A DNA stretch of 64,000 nt from positions 176,410,178 through 176,474,177 of the forward strand of contig NC_064622.1 in assembly GCF_023898315.1 (NCBI RefSeq). Direction: 5' to 3'. The notes under the pieces are model-generated. The model made no database searches. It had not been told where the DNA came from and saw nothing but the letters and a program-made list of their open reading frames with translations. The translations under genes and the position numbers were made by a program. This document shows, piece by piece, positions 22,967 to 34,929 of this stretch; within the stretch, counting starts at the first letter, position 1, and every line of letters starts with the position of its first letter. The stretch comes from Schistocerca nitens (taxonomy: Eukaryota; Arthropoda; Insecta; Orthoptera; Acrididae).

Positions 22967-24818
22967 CAGGGTGGTCCATTCATAGTGACCGGGCCAAATA
23001 TCTCACGAAATATGCATCAAAGGAAAATGGCGCTATGGTTGGCCTGCTAGATGGAGCCGCCATAGGTCAAACGGATATCAACTGCGTTATTTCTAAATAG
23101 GAACCCCCATTTTTATTACATATTCGTGTAGTACGTAAAGAAATATGAATGTTTTAGTTGGACCACTTTTTTCGCTCTGTGATATATGGCGCTGTAATAG
23201 TCACAAACGTATAAGTACGTGGTATCACGTAACATTCCGCCAGTCAGGACGCTAATTGCTTCGTGATACATTACCCGTGTTAAAATGGACCGTTTACCAA
23301 TTGCAGAAAAGGTCGATATCGTGTTGATGTATGGCTATTGTGATCAAAATGCCCAACGAGCGTGTGCCATGTATGCTGCTCGGTATCCTGGACGACATCA
23401 TCCAAGTGTCCGGACCGTTCGCCGGATAGTCACGTTATTTAAGGAAACGGTAAGTGTTCAGCCACATGTGAAACGTCAACCACGACCTGCAACAAATGAT
23501 GATGCCCAAGTAGGTGTTTTAGCTGCTGTTTCGGCTAATCCGCACATCAGTAGCAGACAAATTGCGCGACAATCGGGAATCCAGAAACGTTGTTGTTGAG
23601 AATCCTACATCGACATCGATTGAAACCGTACCATATTTCTATGCATCAGGAATTGCATGGCGAAGACTTTGAACGTCGTGTACATTTCTGCTACTGGGCA
23701 CAAGACAAATTACGGGACGATGACAGATTTTTTGCACGCGTTCTATTTAGCGACGAAGCGTCATTCACCAACAGCGGTAACGTAAACCGGAATAGTATGC
23801 ACTATAGGGCAACGGAAAATCCACGATGGCTTCGACGAGTGGAACATCAGCGACCTTGGCGGGTTAATGTATGGTGCAGCATTATGGGAGGAAGGATAAG
23901 TGGCCCCCATTTTATCGATGGCAAGCTAAATGGAGCAATGTATGCTGATTTCCTACGTAATGTTCTACCGATGTTACTACAAGATGTTTCACTGCATGAC
24001 AGAATGGCGATGTACTTCCAACATGATGGATGTCCGGCACATAGCTCGCGTGCGGTTAAAGCGGTATTGAATAGCATATTTCATGACAGGTGGATTGATC
24101 GTCAAAGCACCATACCACGGCCCGCACGTTCACCGTATCTGACATCCCCGGATTTCTTTCTGTGGGGAAAGTTAAAGGATATTTGCTATCGTGATCCACC
24201 GACAACGCCTGACAACATGCGTCAGCGCATTGTCAATGCATGTGCGAACATTGCGGAAGGCGAACTACTCGCTGTTGAGAGGAATGTCGTTACACGTATT
24301 GCCAAATGCACTGAGGTTGAAGTACATCATTTTGAGCATTTATTGCACTAATGTGGTATTTACAGGTAATCACGCTGAAACAGCATGCGTTCTCAGAAAT
24401 GAAGAGTTCACAAAGGTACATGTATCACATTGGAACAACCGAAACAAAATGTGCAAACGTACCTACGTTCTGTATTTTAATGTAAAAAACTTACCTTTTA
24501 CCAACTATTCGCCTAAAATTGTGAGCCATACGTTTGTGACTATTACAGCGCCATCTATCACAAAGCGAAAAAAGTGGTCCAACTAAAACATTCATATTTC
24601 TTTGCGTACTACACGAATATGTAATAAAAATGGGCGTTCCTATTTTAAAAAAACGCAGTTGATATCCGTTTGACATATGGCAGCGCCATCTAGCGGTCCA
24701 ACCATAGCGCCATCTGGTTTCCCCCTTCAAGCTAGACAAGTTTCGTTCTTTGTAGTTTTTTCGTTTGACGCTTATTTCGTGAGATATTTGGCCCGGTCAC
24801 GATCAATGGACTACCCTG
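22967..24818 (+). mobile_element. Long-TIR Tc1/mariner-superfamily element (DD41D type)
   Basis: It is 1852 bp, with TA at 22965-22966 and 24819-24820. The inverted ends are about 250-290 bp, from CAGGGTGGTCCATTCATAG on the left and CAGGGTAGTCCATTGATCG complemented on the right. Shared internal blocks include GACCGGGCCAAATATCTCAC, ACATATTCGTGTAGTACG and GTTTTAGTTGGACCAC. The left arm lacks about 45 bp that the right arm retains. The transposase between the arms has one frame break. Confidence 0.93.
23285..24351 (+). pseudogene. DD41D-type transposase, one frameshift
   Basis: The first frame (23285-23599) encodes an N-terminal helix-turn-helix domain, MDRLPIAEKVDIVLMYGYCD followed by ARYPGRHHPSVRTVRRIV, which resembles the DUF4817 domain. 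The second frame (23590-24351) carries LFSDEASF (first Asp), YFQHDGCPAHSSR (second Asp, codon at 24025) and SPDFFLWG (third Asp, codon at 24151). By count 41 residues lie between the second and third Asp. The two frames join near 23580-23595 through a single-base-type shift. A Tyr in ARSPYLTSPDFF replaces the Asp usual in the RSPDL motif. Apart from the shift there is no internal stop, so the copy looks recently inactivated. The DD41D count suggests the rosa/visitor-type lineage, which is inference. Confidence 0.88.
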
Positions 24819-24820
24819 TA

Positions 24821-25861
24821 TATTAAGGGACAACCTCAATAATACGAAAACAAGAAAGCAGTTTTTGAAAAGACATATTCTGAGTGGTGGGAAAACGAAA
24901 TAAGTGATGTGGCAATACAAATATCGATACAGAGAGAATTTTTCCACACAAGCGGCTCATCACTTGGCTTCCCCTCCTCCTCCTCCTCCCCCTCCCACGT
25001 TTCCCTCCCCTTTCCCCCCCGTATGCTTTCAGTTCTGTCAGGTTTCGCTGCTAATTGTGACACGCCCTTCATACAAAGCTTGCACTTCGGAGCCCCCGGG
25101 GCCTCTCTCGGCTTAGCGCCCGAAGCGGCTGCTTGCGTCACTTGGGCCTTAAACCAGCCCTCGGAGCACTTACAAAAAAAAAAAAAAAAAAAAGGAGACT
25201 GAAATGAAAGTCAGTATTCAAGAACAAAAAAAAGTACTTCGATTTATATTATACGGAAGACAAATCTAGATCAACTGTACAATTAATTCAGTATAGTGAA
25301 TTCATAACAAATCTTTCTGAAAGATACATTCATGGAAGGGAATAAGAGACAATCTTAAGAAAGGAATTAGTTAAATGGATTGCAGCAGTTACCTTGGAAT
25401 GATACGGGAGGCTTGTGACGGAGTAGGATGGCTACACTAAAAATGTGCTGCTCTCTGCGGATGATGAGAGTGCTGTTGGTGATGATGGCGGAGGAACATT
25501 GATCGCTGGGCGACAATCGTTTTACATCACTGTGATTTAGTGAGGACACATTCTTTCAGATCAATCATGTCATTTATGTTTTATTACCAGAGCTGTGACA
25601 ACAATAAAAAATGATATATTGTCAAACTTAACTTCATACAATGCATTATATCCACAAAGCATTACTGCTGCTTAGCCTGAGAGCTCATAAATGAAAATGT
25701 AGCCCGTCCGTTAGTTTGTTGAAGTTTAAAATTTAACAACCGTTTCACGAGATGTGGGCATTTCGATTCGTTTTATACTAGTAATGCGTATAAAGTGGAA
25801 CGCGGTTAAAATAAAAGTCCAGTCATTCTGATTTATACTAACTAATTTATTGCGGTATACC
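24821..25861. other. Unannotated stretch with polypyrimidine and GC-rich block
   Basis: A CT-rich tract (about 24968-25020) precedes a GC-rich block (about 25085-25165) that runs into a poly-A of roughly 20 at 25172-25193. The layout could be the 3' end of a retroposed sequence, but I recognise no family and no target duplication. Confidence 0.4.
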
Positions 25862-25938
25862 CCCTTCGATTCCCAGCCGTGTCGGTGATTTTCTTTGATC
25901 GGGGACTGGCTGTTAGGGCTGTAATCATTTCATTTCAT
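25862..25938 (+). repeat. SINE family 4 fragment
   Basis: CGATTCCCAGCCGTGTCGG then GATTTTCTTTGATCGGGGAC and a CATTTCATTTCATCA end resemble the B-box-onward portion of the family seen in reverse at 49331-49567. The tRNA-like head is truncated. Confidence 0.65.
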
Positions 25939-27802
25939 CACAAAGATGCGCAAGTCGCCGAAGTGACGCCAGATAGAAAGATTTGCACCAGGCGCCTCAA
26001 CAACAGCAGACGGGACTTTTGACCAATAATGCAATAGGATCGTTTCCTGTACTAACCCACTTACGATGAATACCGGGATAGTCTTTCAAAAAGGCAACAG
26101 CATTCACCCTGCTCCACCCATACCCAACTTAGCTAATGAAAGAAGAAGGATAGCTATAATTTTAGCGTATCATTGGCATCAATGTTATAAGGGATGCCAC
26201 ACCGATATGGATGGAACAAAAATAAAGGGAAATATCAGCCTTGGCCTTGTTGAAGGAACTGTGTTGTCTGTCACCTCAAATGATTTAGGGAAACCATTTG
26301 AACGTAAATCAGATTTCGTGGATAGTTGTAAGAATTCCGTTTCTCCAGGTGGAATTTCTAGTGCTTTCCCCACGCACCTCTTCACTCGATTGATTGTTAA
26401 TCTACTTCTCCATCCTTTCTCCTACTTCGTATAGTGACTCGCAGATGACAGAATTTTATGTATAATTTATCAAAGAGGAGTGCAGTCCACACAAGGGGTA
26501 GGAACACTGCACGTATTGAAGAAATTATCGACTTGACACTGAAACAAATACATTTCCACATAGAATAGGCTTCCATTTTTGTCTGGGACATATTGTCTCA
26601 GAATTAAATTAATAATAATTCTCATCCGTGGTTCTGACGAAGATTTTCGGTAGGTTTCACTTTTTTGCAAGGCAAATGCTAGAACTGAAGAACCCCTCCT
26701 AATTTTTTTCGATTGGGCCTCCCTTTACCCCACTATTAGCTCTCGCAGTATTTGGTATAAAAGGTCCTGGTCCTCCACAAAAGGCCCTGGCTCTATATGG
26801 GTCATTACAAGAACAGACTTCTCTACCCAGTGAGTGAAATGTATTTAAATAATTAAAAAAGAACATCAAGGATGATACACTAAACATATATGCAAATTAT
26901 TCTAGCTGAAACGACTATCAAATCATACTTGTCTGAAAGAATTCTGATTTAGTACGAGATTACACTTACTGCTGACAGAGTGATGTCGAGGCTGCACTGT
27001 TATCAGTCCTAATATATTACGAAGTTATCTTTCGTCGCTAAGCGCCATCCCAAACATAGGACTATGTGCAAATTTCCTGCGTAAGAGAGAATTTTCCGCA
27101 ATGTTGAGTAACAATAGACGCAAAAAAATTTAATTTCTAACTTCATCTTCCATTGTTATATGTAGTTGAGAAAAACCCTATATTTTATTTCTTACTTAGC
27201 GTATAGCTAAAACACCTAAAAAATTTACAGTCTCCTACGCTTCACAACGAGCTTTACTACTTAAAACATAGGGAATCTCTGTGAAGAAGAACGACCTGTT
27301 AACTTCACAGGCCACTTATTATGACCATACAGGGTATGTGTGAGATCTGGAAACATACAGAGACAGTTTTGCAGCAGTGTGACACCGAAAACAATCGCGT
27401 AAAATCATACACAATCACACAAACTTTAGGCGATATGCGCTCTGATACACACCACTGAACATGGACGCAACTGCCCCCGTCTCTGGTCGCACTAGTTTCA
27501 CGAGGAATATTGTCGTTCACCTGTTCTTTATTGTATCCGGTATCAGAAACGGTTTTCAGAGATAGCAGAACAAGCAGACTTGCTGGGAAGTGTGTTTCCT
27601 GACTCTCTCAATGGGAGCAGCCATTGCTGCGTGCCAGATTGGACGATATGGAATGTGAACACTTTTGGTCCGCTATGACGTGTGCAAAGTGCCTTCCCTA
27701 TTTCAATGCGTACTGAATTCAATAATTTCGTTAATAATACCACAATTAATTTCGCAAATAATTTATACATTTAGTATCCAGTGGCTGTCGTAGCTTCTGG
27801 AA
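25939..27802. other. Unannotated stretch
   Basis: No gene is recognised. Frames at 26066-26434 (+) and elsewhere lack domains and similarity that I can name. Confidence 0.45.
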
Positions 27803-27813
27803 TGTCATTTACG

Positions 27814-28002
27814 GCCGGCCGGGTGGCCGTGCGGTTCTAGGCGCTACAGTCTGGAACCGCGTGACCGCTACGGTCGCAGGTTCGAATCCTGCCTCGGGCA
27901 TGTATGTGTGTGATGTCCTTAGGTTAGTTAGGTTTAAGTAGTTCTAAGTTCTAGGGGACTGATGACCTTAGAAGTTAAGTCCCATAGTGCTCAGAGCCAT
28001 TT
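27814..28002 (+). mobile_element. tRNA-derived SINE, family 1 (full length)
   Basis: The complete head (GGCCGGGTGGCCGTGCGG, GGTTCGAATCC) and body are present. A perfect 11-bp target duplication, TGTCATTTACG, lies at 27803-27813 and 28003-28013. The tail is short. Confidence 0.95.
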
Positions 28003-28279
28003 TGTCATTTACGCATTACTGAATACTACCTGAAAATTGGATGAACAGCGTGCTACAAAAGAAAGGAAATGTGAACTTTTTAGTAGGATGACAGTGGTGA
28101 CTCTGGAGACAAATTGGTCTTAGATTTTTGGGTTTCCTGAATTCAGAGGCAGCGTTCAATGACCTTTGATCTTGTCCATGAACAACGTCATGTGACTGTC
28201 ACGTGACCCTGAAGGTAATGTATGATGTGTTTATTTAACTCATAACATTATCAATCAATCAATCAATAAAACTTAAGAA

Positions 28280-29650
28280 TTCTAAGATGGCGGAATTAGC
28301 CCAACTGTATTAGAAGAAAATTAAAAAAACCCTTCCCCTGTCTCATACCAATCGCAGTGCTGTTCTCCTTACCACCAGCCAATCGTAGTGCAGTACGAAA
28401 AATGAGAGTCCATTGAAAAATACAAAATGGCGAAAGTAGCCCAATTCTGTAACGGAAAATTTAAAACCGTCAGCCCCTCCCCTCCTCCTTACCTCCAGCC
28501 AATTATAGCGCAGTAATAAACTTCCCAAGACGATAGAATTAGACCAAGTGCGCTTTATACGCAACGCTACCTCCTTTTTCCAACCAGTCAGAGCATAATA
28601 TCAGAAAACTGCCAAATTTGTTAACGGGAAATTACAGACCCTCTCCCCGCCCTCCTCGCCTTCCCCTTTCTCCAGCCAGTCGTAATGACGTATCAATTTT
28701 TTTAAAAAAAACTCCAACAGTAAGGAAATGACCCAATTGTGTTGGTCGAAAACTGAAAAATCCGACCAGTCAGAGCATAATATTAAAGAGATGCTTGAAA
28801 ATTGGGTCAAATTATTTTATATTTGACGTACACATCAAGTCACGACCATTCGCCCATCTCCCTCTCTTTTTCTCCAGCCAGTCATAGCGCAATATTAAAA
28901 ATGCAAGATGATGGAAAGGGAACAGTTGTGTACCCTCTCCTTTTTCCAACCGATTAGAGTTTAGTACTAGAAAATCATATCAAATATTCAGTAAAAATTA
29001 CCCAACCTCAATCTGAAAGTCAAAGATTTGCATTATATAAGTTGAATGGTGCACACACACACAACATAGTGTTCCTCCTCCCTCTCCTCTCCTGCAATCA
29101 AAGCCTTCTATTAAAAGGAAAGAGCCAAATACAAAACAGCCCCACTTGAGCAGTGTCCGAAAGTATTTGAACAGCTTAAATTATTTTTAAAAAAATTACA
29201 TCGGACGCTCCTCTCTCCTCTTCTCTCCTTTCCTTTCCTCTCCTCTCCTATCCTCTCCTCTCCTCCCGTCATAACCCAGTACTAAAATTCAAGAGCCAAT
29301 TCCAGTGTAGTTTTATTGTGGTTGCGCTCAAAAATATCCAGACGAACCTGAATTATCTGTAAAAAAAAAAAAAAAAAAAAAGAGACACACACCTTCTTTC
29401 TCCTCTCCCATAAACTGAGCCTAGTAAGAGAATAACGGGATAGCCCCATCTATTCCATGCCAAAAGTACCCAAAATATTTATAAAAAAACAGTAAATTAT
29501 CCGAATTGCGTAAAAGAATGACGAAATCTGTTTTCATAGTATAAAAGGATAGCTCTATCTGGGCCATGCCAAAAGTACCCGAAATTGTTACAAAAATACA
29601 TTAAATTATCTGATTTGGCTAAAAGAATGATGAAGTCAGTTTTTATTACT
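28280..29650. repeat. Degenerate tandem-repeat array with polypyrimidine spacers
   Basis: Diverged units of roughly 100-150 bp recur. Each has a motif like AAGATGGCGGAATTAGCCCAA, an A-rich stretch, a CCTCCCC-type pyrimidine tract and CCAGCCAATCGTAGTGCAGTA. The last two units are clearer: GCCAAAAGTACCC at 29459 and 29571, about 105-110 bp apart. A CT tract lies at about 29208-29270 and an A21 run near 29360-29381. Confidence 0.65.
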
Positions 29651-30740
29651 GACTTCCAGAAAAACATTTATGGACTGAGTAACCTGTCACATCGTTAAAT
29701 ATCTTTCAGAACTGTATATCATCTGCTATGGAATATGTGAACGAGTTCGTAACATACTACTTATGGATGATTAAAAACCAACATTTGCATATCAAATACA
29801 AATAACAATCTAATAATACGTAGTTGTCGAACTTGAGTTTTAATTTAAATTCAGCAGTGTAAAACCAGAAAAAGCGAAATAAAATCTGCAGCAGTTTTAT
29901 ATTGTAGTTGCTTGCTGCCTCTAACAGATGGCTGCACTGTTAAAGGCATCAAATGTTCCATATCTGTGCCACCTGTGCCACAAGTTGCTCACTGCACCAA
30001 GTTCTGCTAATCTTGCCAAATGTAACAATATTTAAAAATTCCTTCAAACTACGTCGGCAGCGCAGAAAATGCGATGTTAATGTTGATTAGCAAGTGTTTA
30101 CGTCAAGTTATTTTCCACACATATCCATCTATAAACCATGATTGTGAATTCGAAAGTATGTGTCATGGTGAGGGTAGAATGGAGGTAATTGTCACTAGAA
30201 AAATATTGATAACAATTATTAAAAATGACTGGTACCTATTCGAAGTGAAGCCGTTGTAAGGCTCAAATTAATTGTTTTATGTCATCTATGATGCTCATTC
30301 AACGCCACAATGTTCTACAATTTGTCAGCATTACAATAAATTGTAATGTTTACATCACAACAGTATATGAACACGTAAGTGTATTGAATCCGATAATATG
30401 TACTGTCATGGCCTTATAGTTTTGGTATCGCCAGTTTGTGAGAAGAGACAAGTTAAAGCGTCACTAAAAAATATCATTTATGACAAATATTACACAAACG
30501 GCTGTATTCAGTACTATGGCTTCTTTAAAACCTGTAATCAGCTACACCAACTTCTAATAAAAATACCATGACATGCACAACACGATTTCTATGAAGGAAG
30601 AAGGACATTCGATATTAGGAAGGAATAGGGTGTTTTATTACGATACATCACTTAACTGCAGAACGACATGCTTTGTTTATATACACTCAGGAGACGACCC
30701 GACATGGTAACAGAGGGACATGTAACATCTCCAGAGACAA
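29651..30740. other. Unannotated stretch within the left arm
   Basis: AT-rich with no recognised gene. The small frame at 30074-30259 has no domain. Confidence 0.4.
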
Positions 30741-31235
30741 CGACCGAGTTGATATCTCACAAATAAACAAAAATTTTTATCATTTTACTATTATATGCAA
30801 GATTTCACACACTTTATACCCCATCTAAATTGCCTTTATTACTTATTAAAATACTTTTAGCATTCATATTGGTACTTCTGATTAAAACTTTTAGGTTAAG
30901 CAGCATTTGTAAGAGTTACACAAGTGTTTTGTATCTAACTCTGCTGATATAAAAAAAAAGAATTACATTATTTTAACAGCAGTGATTTATTTTTCACAGT
31001 TAACAAAGTATAAAAATGTATATTAACTGTGAATTCTGTAAGTCAAAACTGTTCGTTGATTCTGAATTTATTACGACCTATATGCTCTTACTATAGATAA
31101 AACAGGATTCTGACACACAGCACATACAGAAAGGAAGGTACACCTTTAATGCAAACAGCGATGTATCTGCACGGAAAGACTGGCGCTCCCATCTCTGCTT
31201 GGAAACAAACCTTATACATCCAAGCTCTGCAAAAA

Positions 31236-33224
31236 GCCTTCAACGTTTTATGGTAAATGTTACACGTTTCCTCATCATGCTATGCATTCTAGGTAAGACT
31301 TAATTTTCTCATATGCAACTTGACTTTATCTTGTCGTCAAATTTCGGGCGATAATCGATACTTCTCGGCGTCCCTCTTCAATAGATAATATTTCATTATC
31401 ATGTAAATTTTTGCTCACAACTTTCGAAATTAGCAAAAATACTAATTTTGCTAGCAGTTCATTCAGATCGATATCTGCTAGCGATTTGAGAGAAACTGTC
31501 TTCCAATCGTGAACATCATCCTGTTCTTCTCGTTCTTGTTCTGCTTCTTCTTATTCTCCTCCTTCACATTCCTCATCTACTCATCATCGTTTTACTCATC
31601 GTACTCATCATCATATTCCTCTTCGTAATCATCCTCTTCTTTTTCTACACCCCCTGCTTTCATAAATACAATATTTTGAACATCAATATTACGAAAATAA
31701 TAGGTTGCTACCCACCACATAGTGCAGATGTTGAGTCGCAGGCAGACACAGCAAACTGACTGCTGGACAACTAAGACCTTCTTCTGAATTAGACGACACA
31801 CGCACACATATTCACGCAAACGCATCTCACACAGATGACCACTGTCTCTGGCTGCCGAGACAGCGGTCAAGTGTGTGTGAGTTGCACTTACGTCAATGTG
31901 TCGGTGTGTCCAAACAACAACTGAGAAGAAAACACTGACAAGATAGCTCACACTATACCTCTTCAATACAGAAGATCGCTACGCTCACCATCACAATGAC
32001 AAGATAAGCAACATTACTTCCCAAAAGCATCTACTGTACATCTTTCTTTCTTGATGTCACAATGTATGTATATCCCTGGAATTGCGTAGGATTTCATGTG
32101 CTAAAGGTAGATGTTTTTACTTGGTTCGCTTTGATTAATTATCGGTAACATAAAATTTAATGCATAACGCCTTCTCTAAGAGACTGCTCACGTGGACCTA
32201 CTATGAGGACACACAAGGTTTTTTGGGAACTGGTAGAGATAAGCAGTTCCAGAGGGGAATCGCTTTTCCTGCCACTTGCTGACTTAGCTGGGAAATACTA
32301 TTCTGTATTATATTTCCACACCTTATTATGCTCGTTTCACAGCTTTTGTTATTGATAATAACTTCACACCAGAGCCTACGAGCTTTAATTTCTACGCTAA
32401 AGCACTGAAGATGATCATTATGTGATCGAAAATGGATTTTGCTGTCAATAAACCATCAAAATGACGGCCAACGCTGACCTTCCTTCTAATTTCACGTATA
32501 TGGTCGTTGTGCACACAGCACTCCATGGAGTCGCCAATCAATTTCCACACCTGTTTCATCATAATATATCTCTGAGTTGTACATCACTGTAAATTTTCAG
32601 ATTACAACATATTACGGTTTTCCATCCAAGTACTGACTTGATATGTCACAGCTTGCTTTTGCTGCATTTGGCTGGTTATGGGGAAAATGCTTACCGGCAA
32701 CTGAGCATAAGCTCTTACTTTCATCAGTCCTTCATTTATCACCGTTCTATTACAGTTCAGCACATGATGTGGGAGACAGCCTCACCTAGAATGGAAATAC
32801 TCCCGCAATCATCTCCTGATTCAACACCATCGTGCAGTTCGACATAAGATTCGCTCATCCTAAATACACAAAATGTGAGACATGACTAGTTTCCTCAGTC
32901 ATTCATCGTTAGCTGTTAATGCCTCAGACAAACTTAATAGAGCTAGATTCTTTTATACTGCCAATTGAGATAAAATCGTGTGTGTCCATTGCGGTGGAGC
33001 CCCGAAATTTTGGGAAGAGGTGGACGATCCATGGGTTGAATATGTTTTCGCTAGTGTTTGTGATTCTTGTGAAATAAAAAGGTTTTGCTGATACTAAATT
33101 TCAGAACCAGCTAGTGTTAATTACGGTGAAGGATGCAGCTAGCTAATATTTCCTTCCTCCTAATCTTCAAGAAGCTGTAACGATTGTTATTGCGAAAGCG
33201 GAAGGCGATTCGTCATCTAAACGG
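31236..33224. other. Spacer between inverted-repeat arms
   Basis: No gene is recognised. A GAA/GAT-rich microsatellite-like segment (complement read as TCATCATCG, TTCCTCTTCG) lies at 31540-31650. The segment 31700-31935 resembles a dispersed locust repeat with ACACACGCACACATATTC and GACCACTGTCTCTGGC motifs that I know only from memory. The 124-codon minus frame 31592-31966 is a by-product of these repeats. Confidence 0.4.
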
Positions 33225-33604
33225 CAATCCCTATGTAAAATTAGTTTCCAGGAAGAGAGGGGAGTGCTGTTCTCTCTGTGCAGACATATCGCTGTTTGCG
33301 TTAAGTGTGCATCTTCCTTTTCTTCACGTGCTGTGTGTCAGAATTCTGTTTTTGCTTTAGTAAGAATATTTTTGGCGTAATAAATTCGGTATAAACGGCC
33401 AGTTTTGATACATAAAATGGACTGTTAATATACATTTTCGTACTTTGATAACTATAAAAATAAATCATTACTGTCAAAAGAATGTAATTCTTTTTTACAT
33501 ACTAGTAGACTGAGGTATAACACACTTGTATAGCTCTTACGAGTCCTGCTTAACCTCAAAGTTTTTATCAGAAGTGCCAATATGCAGGTTGCAAGTACTT
33601 TAAA

Positions 33605-33956
33605 TTGGTTCAAATGGCTCTGAGCACTATGGGACTTAACTCTGAGGTCATCAGTCCCCTAGAGCTTTAACCTAAGGCCATCACACACAACCAAGTCCCC
33701 ATGCCCAAGGTAGGATTCGAACCTGCGACCGTAGCGGTCGCACTGTTCCAGACTGAAGCGCCTAGAACCGCTTTTTTTAAAAAAAAAAAAAGTCGTTGTG
33801 TTGTGTTTGGTCGTTGCGGACGTCACATGACATCCGTTCAAGAAGTTCGTTTGTTGATCCTTCCGCTCAGTTTTTTTATTACAGAGGCCAACCAGCTCTC
33901 TGACCGAACAGGCTGAGCTACCGTGCCGGCAGAACCGCTCGGCCACAACGCCCGGC
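33605..33956 (-). mobile_element. SINE family 1 interrupted by SINE family 3
   Basis: The outer reverse copy of family 1 runs 33605-33771 and 33939-33956. Its target duplication is TGCAAGTACTT / TGCAGGTACTT (33590 and 33957). The head is split exactly at AGAACCGC by the inner SINE. Confidence 0.9.
33772..33930 (-). mobile_element. SINE family 3, inserted in SINE family 1
   Basis: The complement begins GCCGGCACGGTAGCTCAGCC, a tRNA-like A-box, then TTCGGTCAGAGAG and ends in an A/T-rich tail. The 8-bp duplication AGAACCGC lies at 33764-33771 and 33931-33938. A second copy of this family is at 34260-34427. Confidence 0.88.
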
Positions 33957-34050
33957 TGCAGGTACTTAAATAAGTGATACAGACAGTTTAGATGCGATGT
34001 GTAAAGTCTAAGAAAAGTCATATAATACCAAAAATGATAAATAACTTTTT

Positions 34051-34557
34051 TATGAAACTTCCTGGCAGATTAAAACTCTGTGCCGGACCTATACTCGAAC
34101 TCGAAACCTTTGCTTTCGCGAGCAAGTGCTCTCCAGGAGTTCTAGTTCTGCAAGGTTCGCAGCAGAGCTTCTGTGAAGTTTGGAAGGTAGGAGACGAGGT
34201 ACCTGCAGAATTGAAGCTGTGAGGAAGAGTCGCCAGTCGTGCATAGGTAGCTCAGCTGGCTGCCGGCACTGTACCTTAGCGTGTTCGGTCAGAGAGGCGG
34301 TGGCCCTCTGCAATAAAAAAAAAACTGAGTAAAGGAATCAACGATCAACTTGAACGGATGTCATATTACGTCCGCCCAGACCAAACGCAACAAACAACAT
34401 CTAACAAAATAAGGGGAAAAAAGATGGTAGAGCACTTGCCCGCGAAACGCATAGGTCTCGAGTTCGAGTCTCGGTCCGGCACACAGCTTTAATCTGCCAG
34501 GAAGTTTCATATCAGCGCACACTCCGCTGCAGAGTGAAAATCTCATTCTGGAAACTT
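34051..34557. mobile_element. Inverted-repeat element with two tRNA-like arms
   Basis: Both ends carry TGAAACTTCCTGGCAGATTAAA (left) and its complement (about 34476-34511). Each continues into a tRNA-like sequence, GTGCCGGACC..ACTCGAACTCG on the left and GAGTTCGAGTCTCGGTCCGGCAC on the right. The right half also has TAGCTCAGCTGG and ends CACTCCGCTGCAGAGTG. A family-3 SINE is inserted within it. A diverged partial copy lies at 53515-53657. Confidence 0.85.
34260..34427 (+). mobile_element. SINE family 3
   Basis: It begins CTGCCGGCACTGTACCTTAG, then GTGTTCGGTCAGAGAGG, an A9 run, AACTTGAACGGATGTCATA and an A-rich end. It interrupts the TAGCTCAGCTGG / TGGTAGAGCAC tRNA-like region of the host element. 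The target duplication is only about TGG. Confidence 0.8.
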
Positions 34558-34929
34558 TATTTATTTCGAGATATCGACAACTGAATTTTCCTTTACATAT
34601 TTAGGCTATTTGCGCCGTCTTGATTTTTCGTTGGACTCTCTTCCACTGTTCATACTTCGCTATGATTGGCTGAAGGTAAAGGGAACTGTACTGTGTTCGC
34701 TTTGAGATAGTAGGAGGGAAGTGGTTTTTTAATTTTCCACTAACTCAGTTGGGCTATTTCTGCCATCATAGATTTTAAAACTTTATTTTGTTGACAGATT
34801 GAGTGATGACGTCATGAGTTCTCATTCAACGTCATGAATGAGCGGCAGAGTCACATGATGTCGGTCTATGTCATGGTCAAAGGTCGAAGGTCATTGAACC
34901 ATTCCCCTGAATGTTGGCCCGCCCACATG

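Larger units (their letters stand above)
28120..31235 (+). repeat. Left arm of a large asymmetric inverted repeat
   Basis: Blocks at 28140-28450 and at about 30740-31235 recur in inverted order and orientation at 34600-34930 and 33225-34600. Landmarks include TTCAATGACCTTTGATC, AAGATGGCGGAATTAGCCCAA-type sequence, GTTGATATCTCAC, AAAATGTATATTAACTGTG and TTCTGACACACAGCAC. The 28.45-30.74 kb part has no counterpart on the other arm. No coding sequence is recognised. Confidence 0.72.

Noticed and set aside
28220-28270. ATCAATCAATCAATC run as a CRISPR-like or satellite repeat
   Set aside because: It is only a few tetranucleotide units, with no spacer structure.
31592-31966. 124-codon frame with an acidic Asp/Glu/Tyr-rich tail
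   Set aside because: The tail comes from a trinucleotide-rich microsatellite and the rest from a dispersed repeat.
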